Source: Apoderus coryli
Taxonomy: Eukaryota > Arthropoda > Insecta > Coleoptera > Attelabidae
Assembly (NCBI GenBank): GCA_911728435.2
Contig: OU452199.1
Coordinates: 45,440,067 to 45,504,066 of the forward strand
DNA length: 64,000 nucleotides
Direction of reading: 5' to 3'
In this document: one piece after another, positions 36,001 to 44,900 of the stretch
Numbering within the stretch: the first letter of the stretch is position 1
Layout: each line of letters starts with the position of its first letter
The notes under the pieces: model-generated
The model's input: only the letters and a program-made list of their open reading frames with translations
What the model was told of the DNA's origin: nothing
Databases searched by the model: none
Translations under genes and position numbers: made by a program

Positions 36001-37160
36001 ACAAAATGAAAAAATCAAAACACATGCTATTATCAACTGAAAATAAATAATTTTAATTCGTATAGGTAATATCACATGTCGTAAGTACCTAACAAAAAAT
36101 CAAAATAATTTACTTATATCGCTACTGAATAAAAAACAAAAAACATTTTTTGATTCAAACCCTAAACCCTTAAAAATAAAATTAAAATAACAAACAATAT
36201 TTGAAATTGCGTGTGTCGCGGCTCCGTCTTGCTGATACGAGTACCATGTACTCCGATTGGTCGCAGTTCACAGTTCCTTTGGAGGATCAACAAAAAAACA
36301 GTGATTGATAAGGATAATGAATATTAATCATTATTCTCCAGATCTGGTCTTTCCTCTTTCCTATACTATATAAGACAAGATATTGTCATCGAACGAGATC
36401 AACACATACGCACAAGCGCACTTTAATCTAAAGCAATGTAAAAGTAAAATTACTGTTCTACAAATATTAGAGGTTTTATCAAGTTAGTTAGGACAAAAAC
36501 TTGCGATATGCCTTGTATATCACATGTCGTCATCATACGACTTTCAAAGTTTATATTCCCGCTATGCGGTACACACATATTAGATGTAGGGTGCAAGCAG
36601 ACAGAGAGAGAGACACGGAAAAAATGTTATGCGATGGCCTCGTGGCCAGGGTAGTTATTAGTCGAGAGTTGCATGGAATTTTCTCAAGCAAGCAAAATAT
36701 ATCCAACCCGGAGCACATCCTGCACGGCTCGGCAAATTTGTTGGGAATAAAAGTGGAACGTTCAGCGATTTGCTTTTTTGGAAAGGACTAAAATGGGTAT
36801 GAGTATATATAGGATTTGATGATTTATAGATTCCGATTTCCAGCTAAATATTCTCGGGAAATGGTTTTACTATAATATATTTTTATTTTAGTTACGTCAA
36901 ATTAATTCTATAGTTTTAGTTTTTGTATTTTATATTCGGTTCAGCACGATATTATTACTTCTGATACACTACAACTATTACTTTGCATGTATCCTAAAAA
37001 CGTATTTAAACACAGAAGTAATTTTACCTGTATAACGGCATTCCTGTGTTGTCTTTAAACCAAAAAATCATATTGACATTATCTCCTGGTAGAGCAGGTG
37101 TTACATCGCAGGGAAGTTCGGCATTCTTTCCTGCTACTGCCCAAATAATTTTTGCAGGTA
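14929..37160 (-). CDS. Sidestep-like immunoglobulin-superfamily cell-adhesion protein (eight exons, partial)
   Basis: Exons in order: 37160-37028, 33619-33405, 32808-32692, 32214-32008, 26330-26179, 24947-24803, 24401-24274, 15088-14929. All have AG acceptors and GT donors, and the phases agree at every junction (1257 nt, 419 codons). Four Ig domains of two exons each: Ig1 AELPCDVTPALPG to GVYRCRVDF with PLYSLDARG across the junction; Ig2 LFLSCQVSGG to AKLECRASS; Ig3 QSVRCETSG to ELICRADN; Ig4 DVMLRCETSA to QYACAATNSEG. The order and wording match arthropod Sidestep-family receptors, which guide motor axons as membrane-bound ligands for Beat proteins. Not found: signal-peptide exon, later extracellular part, membrane helix and tail. 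All eight canonical cysteines are present, so this is probably a functional gene. Which Sidestep paralogue it is cannot be told. Confidence 0.85.
15089..15960. other. intron sequence, nothing recognised
   Basis: AT-rich start of the 9.2-kb intron between Ig4 exons. No transposon protein or RNA gene seen. Confidence 0.5.
15966..16690. mobile_element. short inverted-repeat DNA transposon interrupted by a LINE tail
   Basis: The sequence at about 15975-16045 (TCCAAACTTCAAGGGGTAAT, then AGTGATTCTA) recurs in inverted form, imperfectly, at about 16620-16685 (in the same sense: TCCAAACTTCGAGGGGCAAT, then AGTGATTCTA). The inside has no coding potential and contains a LINE 3' tail at 16190-16354. The exact ends and target duplication could not be fixed. 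Confidence 0.55.
16190..16354 (+). repeat. LINE 3' untranslated tail with ATT microsatellite end
   Basis: Ends CCAATAAATATT followed by ATT repeats (16338-16354), the same form of 3' end as the LINE at 40425-41904. There is no coding sequence upstream, so it is a 5'-truncated stub nested in the inverted-repeat element. Confidence 0.5.
16691..17884. other. intron sequence, nothing recognised
   Basis: AT-rich with a poly-A run at about 17161-17177. No gene seen. Confidence 0.5.
17885..19592 (+). pseudogene. LINE of the I/Jockey type: reverse transcriptase end plus RNase H, truncated at both ends
   Basis: The first frame (17885-18154) holds ENGLPQGSVISVTLF and the catalytic FADDLVQF. A +1 shift near 18140-18150 moves the reading into the frame of 18207-19592, which begins IENWSLESGFNFS. 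That frame has the thumb region and, from about residue 250, a complete RNase H: Asp in YTDASKSKRGVG, Glu in YSAEVCAIS, Asp in IITDSLSAI, and His/Asp in VPSHVGIVGNEEAD. Earlier RT motifs are absent. The C-terminal zinc-finger tail normally found after HSYLISKSE is cut off by a stop at 19592. An RNase H after the RT is known for the I, R1, LOA and related clades. Loss of the 3' end is unusual for LINE truncation and implies a later deletion. Confidence 0.85.
19593..21726. other. intron sequence, nothing recognised
   Basis: AT-rich; the open frames here (for example 20617-20958 on the minus strand) show no family resemblance. Confidence 0.5.
21727..23385 (-). mobile_element. internally deleted Transib transposon
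   Basis: A 1659-bp element with inverted ends of about 33 bp starting CACAGTGGGGTATTTGAGCA (21727 inward, and inverted ending at 23385) with one mismatch in the first 33. It is flanked on both sides by CGACG (21722-21726 and 23386-23390). A 5-bp, GC-rich target duplication and a CACWGTG terminus are the known hallmarks of Transib, the superfamily from which the RAG1 recombinase derives. The interior encodes only the two ends of the transposase, so the element lost the central catalytic part. Confidence 0.92.
21953..23114 (-). pseudogene. Transib transposase remnant (RAG1-like), N- and C-terminal parts only
   Basis: Start MDCEEP at 23114-23096, with a GTAAGT donor and an intron to 22989. The next exon drifts through frames: RVLTRKHLFSIMQRPN, then CNAAINTTSTMRCYICGLTS and SILHARIRFF. 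It then jumps, through a large internal deletion near 22650, to the C-terminal domain KKWQLRTDTEKAAV, VDVPKPGFGNTNDGNTSRRF and YPWHPMT-like text (22597-22230). Another small deletion removes the LLPIGQLSEE-type stretch near 22240. In a shifted frame ARNSHFRIYRQNCARKFSR and LNRLLLTSDP follow, and after one more shift an acidic tail ends at a stop near 21955. The PKPGFGNTNDGNT block is diagnostic for Transib. The Glu-bearing catalytic segment and most of the DDE core are missing. Not functional. Confidence 0.88.
23590..23860 (+). pseudogene. mariner transposase fragment
   Basis: Plus-strand remnant of the middle of a mariner transposase: QEIAQNLEMLADDEN, then after a shift and stop VYGYDPEIILQSLQ, SRSKKTRQSR and MLIAFFDYEGVLHHKYIP. 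The Asp of FFDYEG is the second catalytic residue of the mariner DD34D triad. The first Asp region (normally TGDESW) is eroded to SDEQ plus a stop. No terminal repeats were found. It sits 200 bp from the Transib element, within the host intron. Confidence 0.78.
24274..24401 (-). CDS. Sidestep-like gene, exon encoding first half of Ig4
   Basis: Acceptor CCGCAG; donor GTAAGT. Encodes PPKVSVVVSSD and EGDDVMLRCETSARPTP with the first cysteine, then SYSWYHD. Ends in phase 0. Confidence 0.86.
24803..24947 (-). CDS. Sidestep-like gene, exon encoding second half of Ig3
   Basis: Acceptor TTGTAG; donor GTAAGT. Encodes LQLSVQAEDDGKELICRADN with the second cysteine, then a basic turn before the next Ig. 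Ends in phase 1. Confidence 0.85.
26179..26330 (-). CDS. Sidestep-like gene, exon encoding first half of Ig3
   Basis: Acceptor CATAG; donor GTAAGC. Encodes KPNKVKIVSPNDLMSVRQ, then SVRCETSGSHPPAKLTWLLN with the first cysteine and core Trp. Ends in phase 0. Confidence 0.85.
26331..28230. other. intron sequence, nothing recognised
   Basis: AT-rich; an 85-codon minus-strand frame (27706-27963) has no family resemblance. Confidence 0.5.
28231..28307. repeat. 77-nt near-perfect palindrome
   Basis: Arms 28231-28268 and 28270-28307 are exact reverse complements (38 bp each) around a single central base (28269). Each arm contains AAGTCGAATCTCCACAAAAT. As RNA or single-stranded DNA it would form a long hairpin. 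TTAA occurs near both outer ends of the palindrome. It could be an extremely small inverted-repeat element or the trace of a template-switch event. Confidence 0.9.
28433..30989 (+). mobile_element. P-type DNA transposon with THAP-containing transposase remnant
   Basis: 2557 bp between inverted ends of about 35 bp with two mismatches (CATAGAATAAG, then AAGCT, CGCTAACCAGAAGTTTA). The 8-bp duplication GTTCTATC sits on both sides (28425-28432 and 30990-30997). P elements make 8-bp target duplications and have ends beginning CA. The interior holds a THAP-domain start and P-like transposase fragments on the plus strand. It lies in the host intron between Ig2 and Ig3 exons, antisense to the gene. 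Confidence 0.88.
28758..29830 (+). pseudogene. P-element/THAP9-like transposase remnant
   Basis: Starts MPNYCSNYSHKTGKL at 28758, the THAP opening, with RYFRIPSDP. After an interruption it continues WVENIG and VWSEHFKEKMFAVFG then KREAIPTIF, ending the THAP domain. Further fragments are FAVTVYFLGSKLYQHLQETF (about 29500-29570) and SDQGSNFLAFSQQNGV (about 29685-29730), which matches the P-transposase block around a catalytic Asp. There are many stops and shifts. Two of the THAP zinc ligands are lost: the second Cys is replaced in CSNYSHK, and the third is Trp in VWSEHF. Inactive. Confidence 0.75.
30998..32007. other. intron sequence, nothing recognised
   Basis: AT-rich; a 115-codon frame at 31102-31449 has no family resemblance. 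Confidence 0.5.
32008..32214 (-). CDS. Sidestep-like gene, exon encoding second half of Ig2
   Basis: Acceptor ATAAAG; donor GTAAGA. Encodes GIPRPSLTWWFNN with the core Trp and SAKLECRASSSN with the second cysteine. Ends in phase 1. Confidence 0.87.
32692..32808 (-). CDS. Sidestep-like gene, exon encoding first half of Ig2
   Basis: Acceptor tttcag; donor GTGAGT. Encodes QPSAPRIFDAEGREV and GPFLEGHELFLSCQVSG with the first cysteine of Ig2. Confidence 0.87.
33405..33619 (-). CDS. Sidestep-like gene, exon encoding second half of Ig1
   Basis: Acceptor ttccag; donor GTTAGA. It continues the Ser codon into LDARGG, then ARLRIQNINERDQGVYRCRV with the second Ig cysteine, and NSPTRNFQVNLTLV, a motif typical of Sidestep Ig1. 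Ends in phase 1. Confidence 0.87.
33620..34643. other. intron sequence, nothing recognised
   Basis: AT-rich, with a short GA run near 34246. At 34349-34385 an ACTTTCCCGG/CCAAGGAAAGT inverted pair resembles similar text near 52331, suggesting a scattered short repeat. Confidence 0.4.
34644..35974 (+). pseudogene. RTE-like LINE, reverse transcriptase and C-terminal part, 5'-truncated
   Basis: Homology begins at about 34644 with SNYRGISLISTAYKILAKI. A 1-base shift near 34738 leads into a 337-codon frame (34740-35753) with REYQCGFRGCRSTTDQIF, the palm motif LFVDFRQAYDSI, GHRQGDAISPILFNIALE and the catalytic LLAFADDIDVVG, then FKYLGATITQ and YASETWTLT. A small deletion and shift near 35730 removes the usual WLGHV-type segment. 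The end, GVPVGRRPLGRPRMRWRDNI to a stop at 35938, is in another frame. It is followed by a (GTAA)n tail. The motif set and tetranucleotide tail fit RTE-type elements. Clearly 5'-truncated and inactive, inserted antisense in the host intron. Confidence 0.87.
35948..35974 (+). repeat. (GTAA)n 3' tail of the RTE-like LINE
   Basis: Nearly seven copies of GTAA directly after the end of the LINE coding region. Short tandem 3' tails are made by target-primed reverse transcription. Confidence 0.85.
35975..37027. other. intron sequence with a possible transposon end
   Basis: CAGGGTGTCCGTA at 35983-35995 is the kind of terminus seen on many insect Tc1/mariner-like elements. Its inverted match TACGGACACCCT occurs at about 37852-37863, but the host exon 37028-37160 lies between them, so they probably belong to different insertions. 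No gene was seen; the 96-codon frame at 36501-36791 has no resemblance. Confidence 0.4.
37028..37160 (-). CDS. Sidestep-like gene, exon encoding first half of Ig1
   Basis: Acceptor tttcag precedes 37160; donor GTAAAA follows 37028. Two leading bases complete a codon, then PAKIIWAVAGKN leads to the V-set cysteine in AELPCDV and the hallmark tryptophan in IFWFKDNTGMPLY. It ends with two bases (AG) of a Ser codon. Confidence 0.85.
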
Positions 37161-37255
37161 CTGAAACAAACAAAATTAATGCGTTTAATTTTATACATTT
37201 GATCGTAAAAGGCATATTAGGAACACTTTAAAAACAAATCGGTTGTGTCACCCAA

Positions 37256-37495
37256 AACTTTCCCGAAGGTTCACTATCGATATGTGGGGCACCGTTAACC
37301 GTTTGGAAATGTGGTAACCTTTCCACAAACGAGCATTGCACGTTTTCTATGATCTCGTGTGTGAGCAATTACATCTCGTATTGAATGCGGTGGCTTAATT
37401 CGTCTAAATATTGTGGCCTATTTAGGTAAACACGGTTTTTCGGATGTCCCCATAGAAAAAGTCTATAAGGGGTCCAAATCGGACGATCTCGCTAT
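37256..37495 (-). pseudogene. Tc1/mariner-superfamily transposase C-terminal fragment
   Basis: In shifting minus-strand frames: SSDLDPL, LFLWGHPKNRVYLNRPQYLD, ELSHRIQYEM and, after a stop, HEIIENVQCSFVERLPHF and VNGAPHID. This is the pattern SPDLTPLDFFLWG, then PPEMLRNV, then NGGHIE known from Tc1/mariner-like transposases. It lies just upstream of the first recognised host exon and is inactive. A terminus TACGGACACCCT at about 37852-37863 may belong to it. Confidence 0.6.
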
Positions 37496-37499
37496 GCGG

Positions 37500-40424
37500 C
37501 TGAACCATAACAAGGTATAGTCCGCTTCAGGGTCGAAAGGGTCAGACGCGCATGTTTAGTACAATAACAGCATTTATAGCGAGTAACGTAGACGTAGGTT
37601 AAAATACTAAAATTGACTTCGTTGAGAAAACCTGCCATTTCTTATGTTACCCTCGACATCTGGAGCATCACTGTACTCAGGGCGACAGCAGCAACTCACA
37701 AGTGCCTAACAAATAGGGGTTGCAATTTGAATCAAACAGGACTTAGAAATAGTAGGCTACAAAATTGCTGAAACCTAAATCAAAACTGACGTGTAATTGG
37801 TTTTTCTTTTAAAAATGTACAATTTTGAAAATAATCACCCGTTCGTTTCTTTACGGACACCCTCTATATTATTCTGTGTTCAAATTCCGATAGAAACAAT
37901 TAGGAAACGTTTAATAGGTAGCTATAATATATAATAATGATAAATATATTTATTTTTATAATGGCACAAAATGTAAAAACAAACAATGATACCTACTTAA
38001 AAATGAATATAAAGAGGTAACTGCCAGAAAAATATACCGATTCCGCAATTCTCTGAAGAGATTATAAATTTTGACGTGGTGTCCAAAACCATCATGGCAT
38101 TGACCACTTTATTATTAAAATATATTGCCTTTCACGGAAATTACTTTTTCCCCGTCAAAACGCCGTAATGCATATGCATAAGAATAAGCAAGAAATAAAA
38201 ATTCGTTCCAATTTCGATATACTAAAAGCTTTATTATAAAAAATAAATTTCATAAAAGCAGTAAAAATACAGGCGATTTCAAGTGTACTTTCATTAATTA
38301 GGTAGATACTTAATTCGGTTTGTGTCATTCGGTGGCTCATTTTTGATGTTCTCAATGATAACCGAGAAAAATTTATAAGTATTAAATATCTTAAATAAGT
38401 ATATTTGAGGTACAATATGATATGACCTGTAAGGTAGGCTTTCCTCGTTATGACCTACAGTAACCAGCTATATATATATACAGAAATACACATAATGTAA
38501 TTCGGATGACCTTTAGAAATGACTTTTTGTATAATTTAGCATACCTTAAGTAATTATGTAATTCATAACAAAATGGACTAATCAGCTGATTGGGCACAAG
38601 AGAAAATTAAAAGAAATCATTTTAATTTTCCTTAAGCAGTCAGAGCTTTGTAAAAAAAAACTTTTGTGAAAACGGATTATCTGATTAATTAAACTGGATG
38701 CTCAGCAATATTACTTAAACTTAAAAACGTTATTAATAAATACAGCAATTATTCATTTATAAACAAATAATTTATTCATCAAATTATAATCTCATTTCAC
38801 ATTAAAATCAATTAAAATGTTTGAATAAAGTTGACATCCTTTATAGATACTTATACATATATTACGCTGCTGTATAAGTCTCTTTCCTCATGCTTGTCTT
38901 TTAGTTTAACTGGCCTCAAACTTCGGTAATTAACACAAGCACCCATTCTAATAATTAATGTATTGTCATTTTGGGGAATCTTCTCAGACTCAAGTGGCAT
39001 TGGCTAAGAGTACCTACAAGTATAGTGTGCTACAAAACAACAAGCATGTTGCCACTTTGTGGCAGCGGACTATGAGCCAACAAGAGGTTAGTTTGTTAGT
39101 TATTGATGCTGTGTTGAATATCATCATCACAACAATGGTATTCTATCATCTTCTACTGAAAATTAATCAGGCTATAACAGAAATAGTGGGTTGTGTCGCA
39201 TACATTTTTGAAGAATTACTAAAAATAATAAGAAACCCTGGGCATGCCAAATAAATCCTTTCGCACGGCTAACAACGCTATGAATAAGCCGTTCATCATT
39301 GACTGAAACTGTGGCAGATGTAGGTAAGTAGTCGGGCTTTATTTCTTCTTAAATTAGTCGATTGATTTAGAAATTTTATACAAATTTGTCACCGAAAATA
39401 TCAATATGAGTTAAAACTTATTGAGTGATAATAATAATAAACACACTTTATAACTATTGCAAAGTATCGAGTATACTGAACTTACGGAATATTAGACATA
39501 TTCCATAGAATCCTCAATGTTCTAGTTTTATTATGCTTGTTTTCCAATCAATATTATAAAACTATTAATACAAAGCAAATAAAACGTCACCTGTTTTAAT
39601 ACATTGCACTCCACTGACAGAATGGACTACTTCTTCACGTTATAAAGTATGTTTTGTTTAAAAATGTTGTGTTTAAAAATGGTTCCATAAAACTAATTAA
39701 ATAGATCTACCTAAAACCCGCGGCATTTTGAAATAGCAATAATAATTTGTCCCGAAATAGTTTCATGTCCGTGCTCAAAACGGCATTTCTAACATAACTT
39801 TGTATGTGTTCTGCTTTTGTGATTTCGCTACAAACACCCATTGCCTCAATCGTGTTTTGTTGTTTTAACTCAATTCCATTAGAAATAATTTAGAGAATAG
39901 ATGGAATAACTGACTAGGTATTACAAACAATTTAATGCCCTGTTTCTCAATGGTATAAGCAACATTGTATGTATTGTTTACGAATATTTACATTGTGCCC
40001 TTTAAAGAAGTGAGGTGTTCTTTGTGTGTATATAAACTATTTTGCTTTTATTTAATTGAAAAGGATAATTGCCTATAATTTATTCAATTTATGATCGCAA
40101 CTACATACAGTAGCTAGTGCCTATCATTAATTAATTTATTAAAGAATTATTTAATATTTAGTGTCCTAATTTAAAACCTGCACTGCATTTTTTGGTAAAA
40201 GGTGAAAGTGCAACTTTTGACCTAACTCTTTATTTTATAGGTGTCACAAAAGAAAGTTTAAATACCGGGTGTCCCAGCGGGAAAGGATTCAATCCATTAT
40301 GGAGAAACTACACTGTGGAACAATCTGACAATCTGGTGTAGTACGTAATTCAACAAGACCAATTCGGCTAAAATATTTTCAAGAATCTTGTACTTTCCGT
40401 TATACCGGAAATGGGTGTCAACTT
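37500..40424. other. no gene recognised
   Basis: AT-rich, with a TA microsatellite near 38470. A 98-codon frame at 38958-39254 has no recognisable family. Near 40263-40280 there is a terminus-like ACCGGGTGTCCCAGCGGG. If the host gene's first exon is nearby it was not detectable. Confidence 0.45.
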
Positions 40425-41904
40425 CCTTATTCGAAGATATTTGAGCGAATAATTGGTGGTCAAGTTTTCAACTATATACGTGAGAATAGCATTTTGCCGT
40501 CTATTCAATCAGGCTTTCGGGAGAAGCACAGCACAACCACCGCGCTTCTGAGCGTCGTGAGTGACCTTGCTACCGCCGTGGACAGATCCATGTTAACGAT
40601 ACTTGTTCTGCTGGATCAAAGTAAAGCTTTCGATCGTGTTAATTTTGAATTATTGCTTGCCAAGCTTAAATACCTTGGATTTGATGGTGTGTCGCTGACA
40701 TGGTTCAGAAGTTATCTGTGTGGTCGAAGACAGCGTGTGAAATTGAATGGCAAATGTTCAGATTTTTTGGTGACCAATAGTGCTGTTCCACAAGGGAGTA
40801 TTCTTGGACCATTGTTGTTTTCTGTTTATGTATTTGACATTGTGGGATCATTCCAGCTCTCTACCATACACCTCTATGCGGACGATATCCAGGTATATTT
40901 GTCTTTTCCCCTAGCCACTGCTGAGACTGCAATTGATGTAATAAATGGAGAGCTGTCTCAGTTTTCTTGTTGGTGTGTTAACAATGGTTTACTCCTGAAC
41001 TCTAGGAAGACGGTGGCAATGTGCATTGGCAACGAGCGCCACGGTAGTTTTGTTACTCAAGAGTTTAATGTTAAGATTAACAATGATCCCCTGGATGCAT
41101 AAAGCTCGAGATCTAGGAGTAATCGTGGATTCTGAGCTAAATTTTAACGAGCATTGTGGCAATGTATGCAGGAATTCACTTTTCAAATTGCGTTCGATAT
41201 ACCATCTTAAACACCTGGTTGATGAGCCTACTAAACTTAAATTGGTTAAAGCTCTTATTTATCCGCATTTGGATTATTGTTTTCCGGTATATTTTTATTT
41301 TATGTTTCATTATAATAAAATGAAGTTGCAGAGAGTGCAGAATTCTTGTATAAGGTTTGTTTGCACGGTTCCTTTTGCTGCACATATCACTCCTTTTTTT
41401 GAGAGATTGGGTGAGCCAAAGTTGGATGTGAGATATGAGTATTTATATACTTCATTGCTACATAAGATATACCATGCTCGTGACCCTCAATATTTGTATA
41501 AGTTGTTGTGTAGACGTTCTAATGTTCATGATGTTAATGTACGTATTGATTCCTTTACTATCCCTAAGCATATGACAGCAAAATTTGAGGGAAGTTTCTC
41601 GTATATGGCCTCACTACTGCTAAATAAATGTATTGATATAATTGATTTGCCATTGGAATTATTTCAGCGACAATTGAAGCTTAGAATTTATTCATAGTGT
41701 GATTAACTTTTTACATTAATTTACAATGAAAATTTGCTTATTCTAGTTTTAAGAGTTTTTGTTTTGTACATTCTTTCTTTATTTGTATATGCTTTTTTAA
41801 GGAAGAGTGGAAGAGTGGCATTGGCCAAATTTCTATCCTTTTTATGCAAATGTATATATTCTACATTTTCACAATAAATCATTATTATTATTATTATTAT
41901 TATT
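40425..41904 (+). pseudogene. CR1/Jockey-type LINE, reverse transcriptase with 3' end, 5'-truncated
   Basis: Homology starts at about 40425 (PYSKIFERIIGGQVFNYI) and continues into the frame 40494-41102: SGFREKHSTTTALL, the palm motif LVLLDQSKAFDRV, SAVPQGSILGPLLFSVYV and the catalytic LYADDIQVY. A +1 shift near 41090 enters the frame 41026-41697, where KARDLGVIVDSELNF, YPHLDYCFPVY and RVQNSCIRFV carry the thumb and C-terminal region to a stop at 41697. About 180 bp of untranslated sequence ends in AATAAATC and (ATT)8. There is no endonuclease. The complete 3' end with a truncated 5' end is the usual form of a dead LINE insertion. Confidence 0.88.
41881..41904 (+). repeat. (ATT)8 LINE 3' tail
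   Basis: Eight ATT units directly after ACAATAAATC. Same form of tail as at 16338-16354. Confidence 0.85.
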
Positions 41905-44900
41905 TCAAATACGACCATATATAAATTATATATTTTTTGGAATACCCTTGTAATTCTAAAGATATTTCATGCATAATATGTTATGCCTATCTCCAGCCAT
42001 TTTCGAAATATTTGAAATTTTATGTCAAAAATGACGTTTTCAGAATAAAGAATAATTAAATTATTTTATTTATTATTATTATTATAAAAAATATTTTTTT
42101 AGGAATATGTTTTAATTCTTGACTAGGTCTATTATTAAGACAAATAATATCAGCACCAAAGAATTCTACGGTATTTTTTTTTCAAAATTGAATAATATTT
42201 TTGAGAGTGCAACAGCCGCAAATGATAATTTGTAAAATTGCCAAATACTAGAGGTATTATCTGCGAAATGATATTTCTACTTTAAATAACTATCTTGGCG
42301 CCATAGTTTGCTCGATATCTATCTGGGATACCTACATATTTTATACTCAAAAAAAGTATTTCATTATTCACATAATGAATAACCCTCGCAATAACCATAT
42401 ACCTATTTATTACATAACACAAAATATACAATGGTACATACTACGTATCTATGCTATAATTTAATATTTATTTTGTGATGTGTTTATTTTAATAACTATA
42501 GTTTTTAACTTTTTTAATCACATCTGAGATATTATGTTACACTATAAATAAGAATGGAAGAAATTGTCCTCCTTTTTGGACTGTTACAAAACGGTTAGGT
42601 ACGGGTCGAGGTACGGGTATAATACTGGTTATGTGAATGAATAAAATTGGTAAGGGAACAATTCAGGAACCTAAATGAGATTACCTGTATATATACCTAC
42701 TTAATATCAAAACTCCATAACTCGTCATTGAACAAAAAAGTTATTAAATTTATCGAAACTAATATAATTTAAGCATCATTTGAATAGTAAATTTAATCAG
42801 AAATCATCCCAATCAGATTGAACCAGGTCATTTATTAGGGCATTGAATAAATAAATCAGTTTGGCTTACCCTCCCATTTGTACATTCCCAAATTATTATT
42901 CGGACAGTTTCCTTATTCGTATACCCCCTTTATACCTACCAACATAGCATATTGTAATGAAGGAGCCCTAATAATTTGTTTAAATTAAACTAGTTGACCG
43001 CTGCTGCCTGCTCGATTTAAATTCGACACGGATAGGCTTTGGCCAAACTTCGCAAACTAATGGAAGTAGGTATAGATAGGTACCTACCTATTAATATGTG
43101 CAGTAGTGTAATTTTATTGATTTTTTTGTTTCTTTGAAGATTTTTTCTTACTGTCTACCCAAACAATGATTAAATAAATAATAGAACGATCGGTATTTTG
43201 TTTAATTATTCACCAAATGAAAACTATTGATTATCTTACACACAGTAATAGAAACCCTAGTAAAATATCGAACCCAGTGATTATATTTTTCAGTAGGAAG
43301 GTCTGTAGATAGTTACAAATAAACCAAAACATTTTCTGAAGTAATCCATAACGACAAGAAGCGGGTTGTATTAATAAATGAATTTAATTTATTATCTAAT
43401 TATACTTAATGCGCATATCATTTGATTTCCTGCTCTGGTGAGAATGAACTAATAAGTCTCCTAAAATTTTCTGCTACAATTTTCACTTCGAAATGATACA
43501 TAAAAAGAAACATTTTTAGACAAAAATTTTATTTTACCCAAAATTTGTAACTAGTTAAGTTTGTATAAACATTTTTCATAACATGTACGCGTAGGTGTTT
43601 GAATTGTTTGTTCGTGCTTATACCTATATACTGTATAGATTCTGAAAATGGAAACTTGTTTCCGAAACATGTCTTGCATTTGATTTAATTATATATACGA
43701 ATATTTTGCCTAGCCTAGCGTTTACATATTTCTCTGGAAATATGACGGCCATTTCGGTGTACGCTTCCATGGTTACTAAATCTCCAAAGAGTAGCGCAAC
43801 ACCTTGTATATTGTAAATGAATTTTAAACAGTAGGTACAAAAGGATTTATAGTAATTCTAATATTTTTGAGTACATTTAAATAATTATAAAAACATTGTC
43901 TTAAATCAAACAATACAAGTGTTACAAAAATTGTCTAAACAATCGAAAAAATCAAACAAATTCAAGTAAACGAAAGCAAATAATAATACTATTATTCAAT
44001 GACAAAACAACTCTGATGAGCTCTGCCAAAATACATAAAAACAAAGCTGCGGGAAATTAAACAAATGTGAAATTACTCAGAATACCGGAAACCCGTTTAA
44101 AACACGTTAATCATAATACCATATTGTTATACGCATAATATACTGTACTGCTCATTTCAAAAATATCAAAGGTATTGAAAATATTGAAACATTCAATCAA
44201 CCATGAATTTATAAATAAAAAACGAACTGCTTCATTTAGTTTTTATTGTCTGTGTAAGTATACAAATACCGAAGAAATTTTATTTAATTTAAATTAGCTT
44301 TTCCAACTAAGAAGATTAGTGGTAGGTATAGGTACTTATTTATTTACTAAAAATACACCTCGTTGCACCTGTGAAACAGATTTACGAATCACGCATATGT
44401 TGTTGCTTTGGTGTCATTTTATGTTTTTATTTTTTTGCACAGAAATTTTCATGATTTTCAGAAACAAATATAAGACAAAATACTATTTATAGAATTAATA
44501 GGTACGCCGCATTGCGTGGCATTAAAGTTTCGTTGTAAGAATGGTCTTCTATAAGCTAAGACGCCTCAAAAATTCACATTATTATTTAGGGTATTTTTTG
44601 TCCATGATTTGCACAACCTAACACTGGTATTGTGGTAAAACCAATTTAAGACTTGGTAGGTATTTTTGTAAAATTAAATATATCCGTACTATGGTATCTG
44701 TATAGGTAACATACATATTATATGACCGATCCTTCCTATTCGACCGCTCTTGCGTCGAGCTCTATTTTATTTGCTGCCTAATCTGCAACCTCAACTTTAA
44801 ATACTCTTCCCTCTTAGCCTCAACTGAGACGATGGTGCCGTAGTTTCAACATCATAATCGTCCTCTTTTGTTTTATCTGACATTTGTACCAATAGAACAA

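Noticed and set aside
35983..37863. A single DNA transposon bounded by CAGGGTGTCCGTA and TACGGACACCCT
   Set aside because: A host exon (37028-37160) lies between the two termini and only about 12 bp are shared; such ends are common on unrelated insertions.
38958..39254. 98-codon frame with a possible membrane segment
   Set aside because: No recognisable motif and composition like the surroundings; a chance frame is likely.
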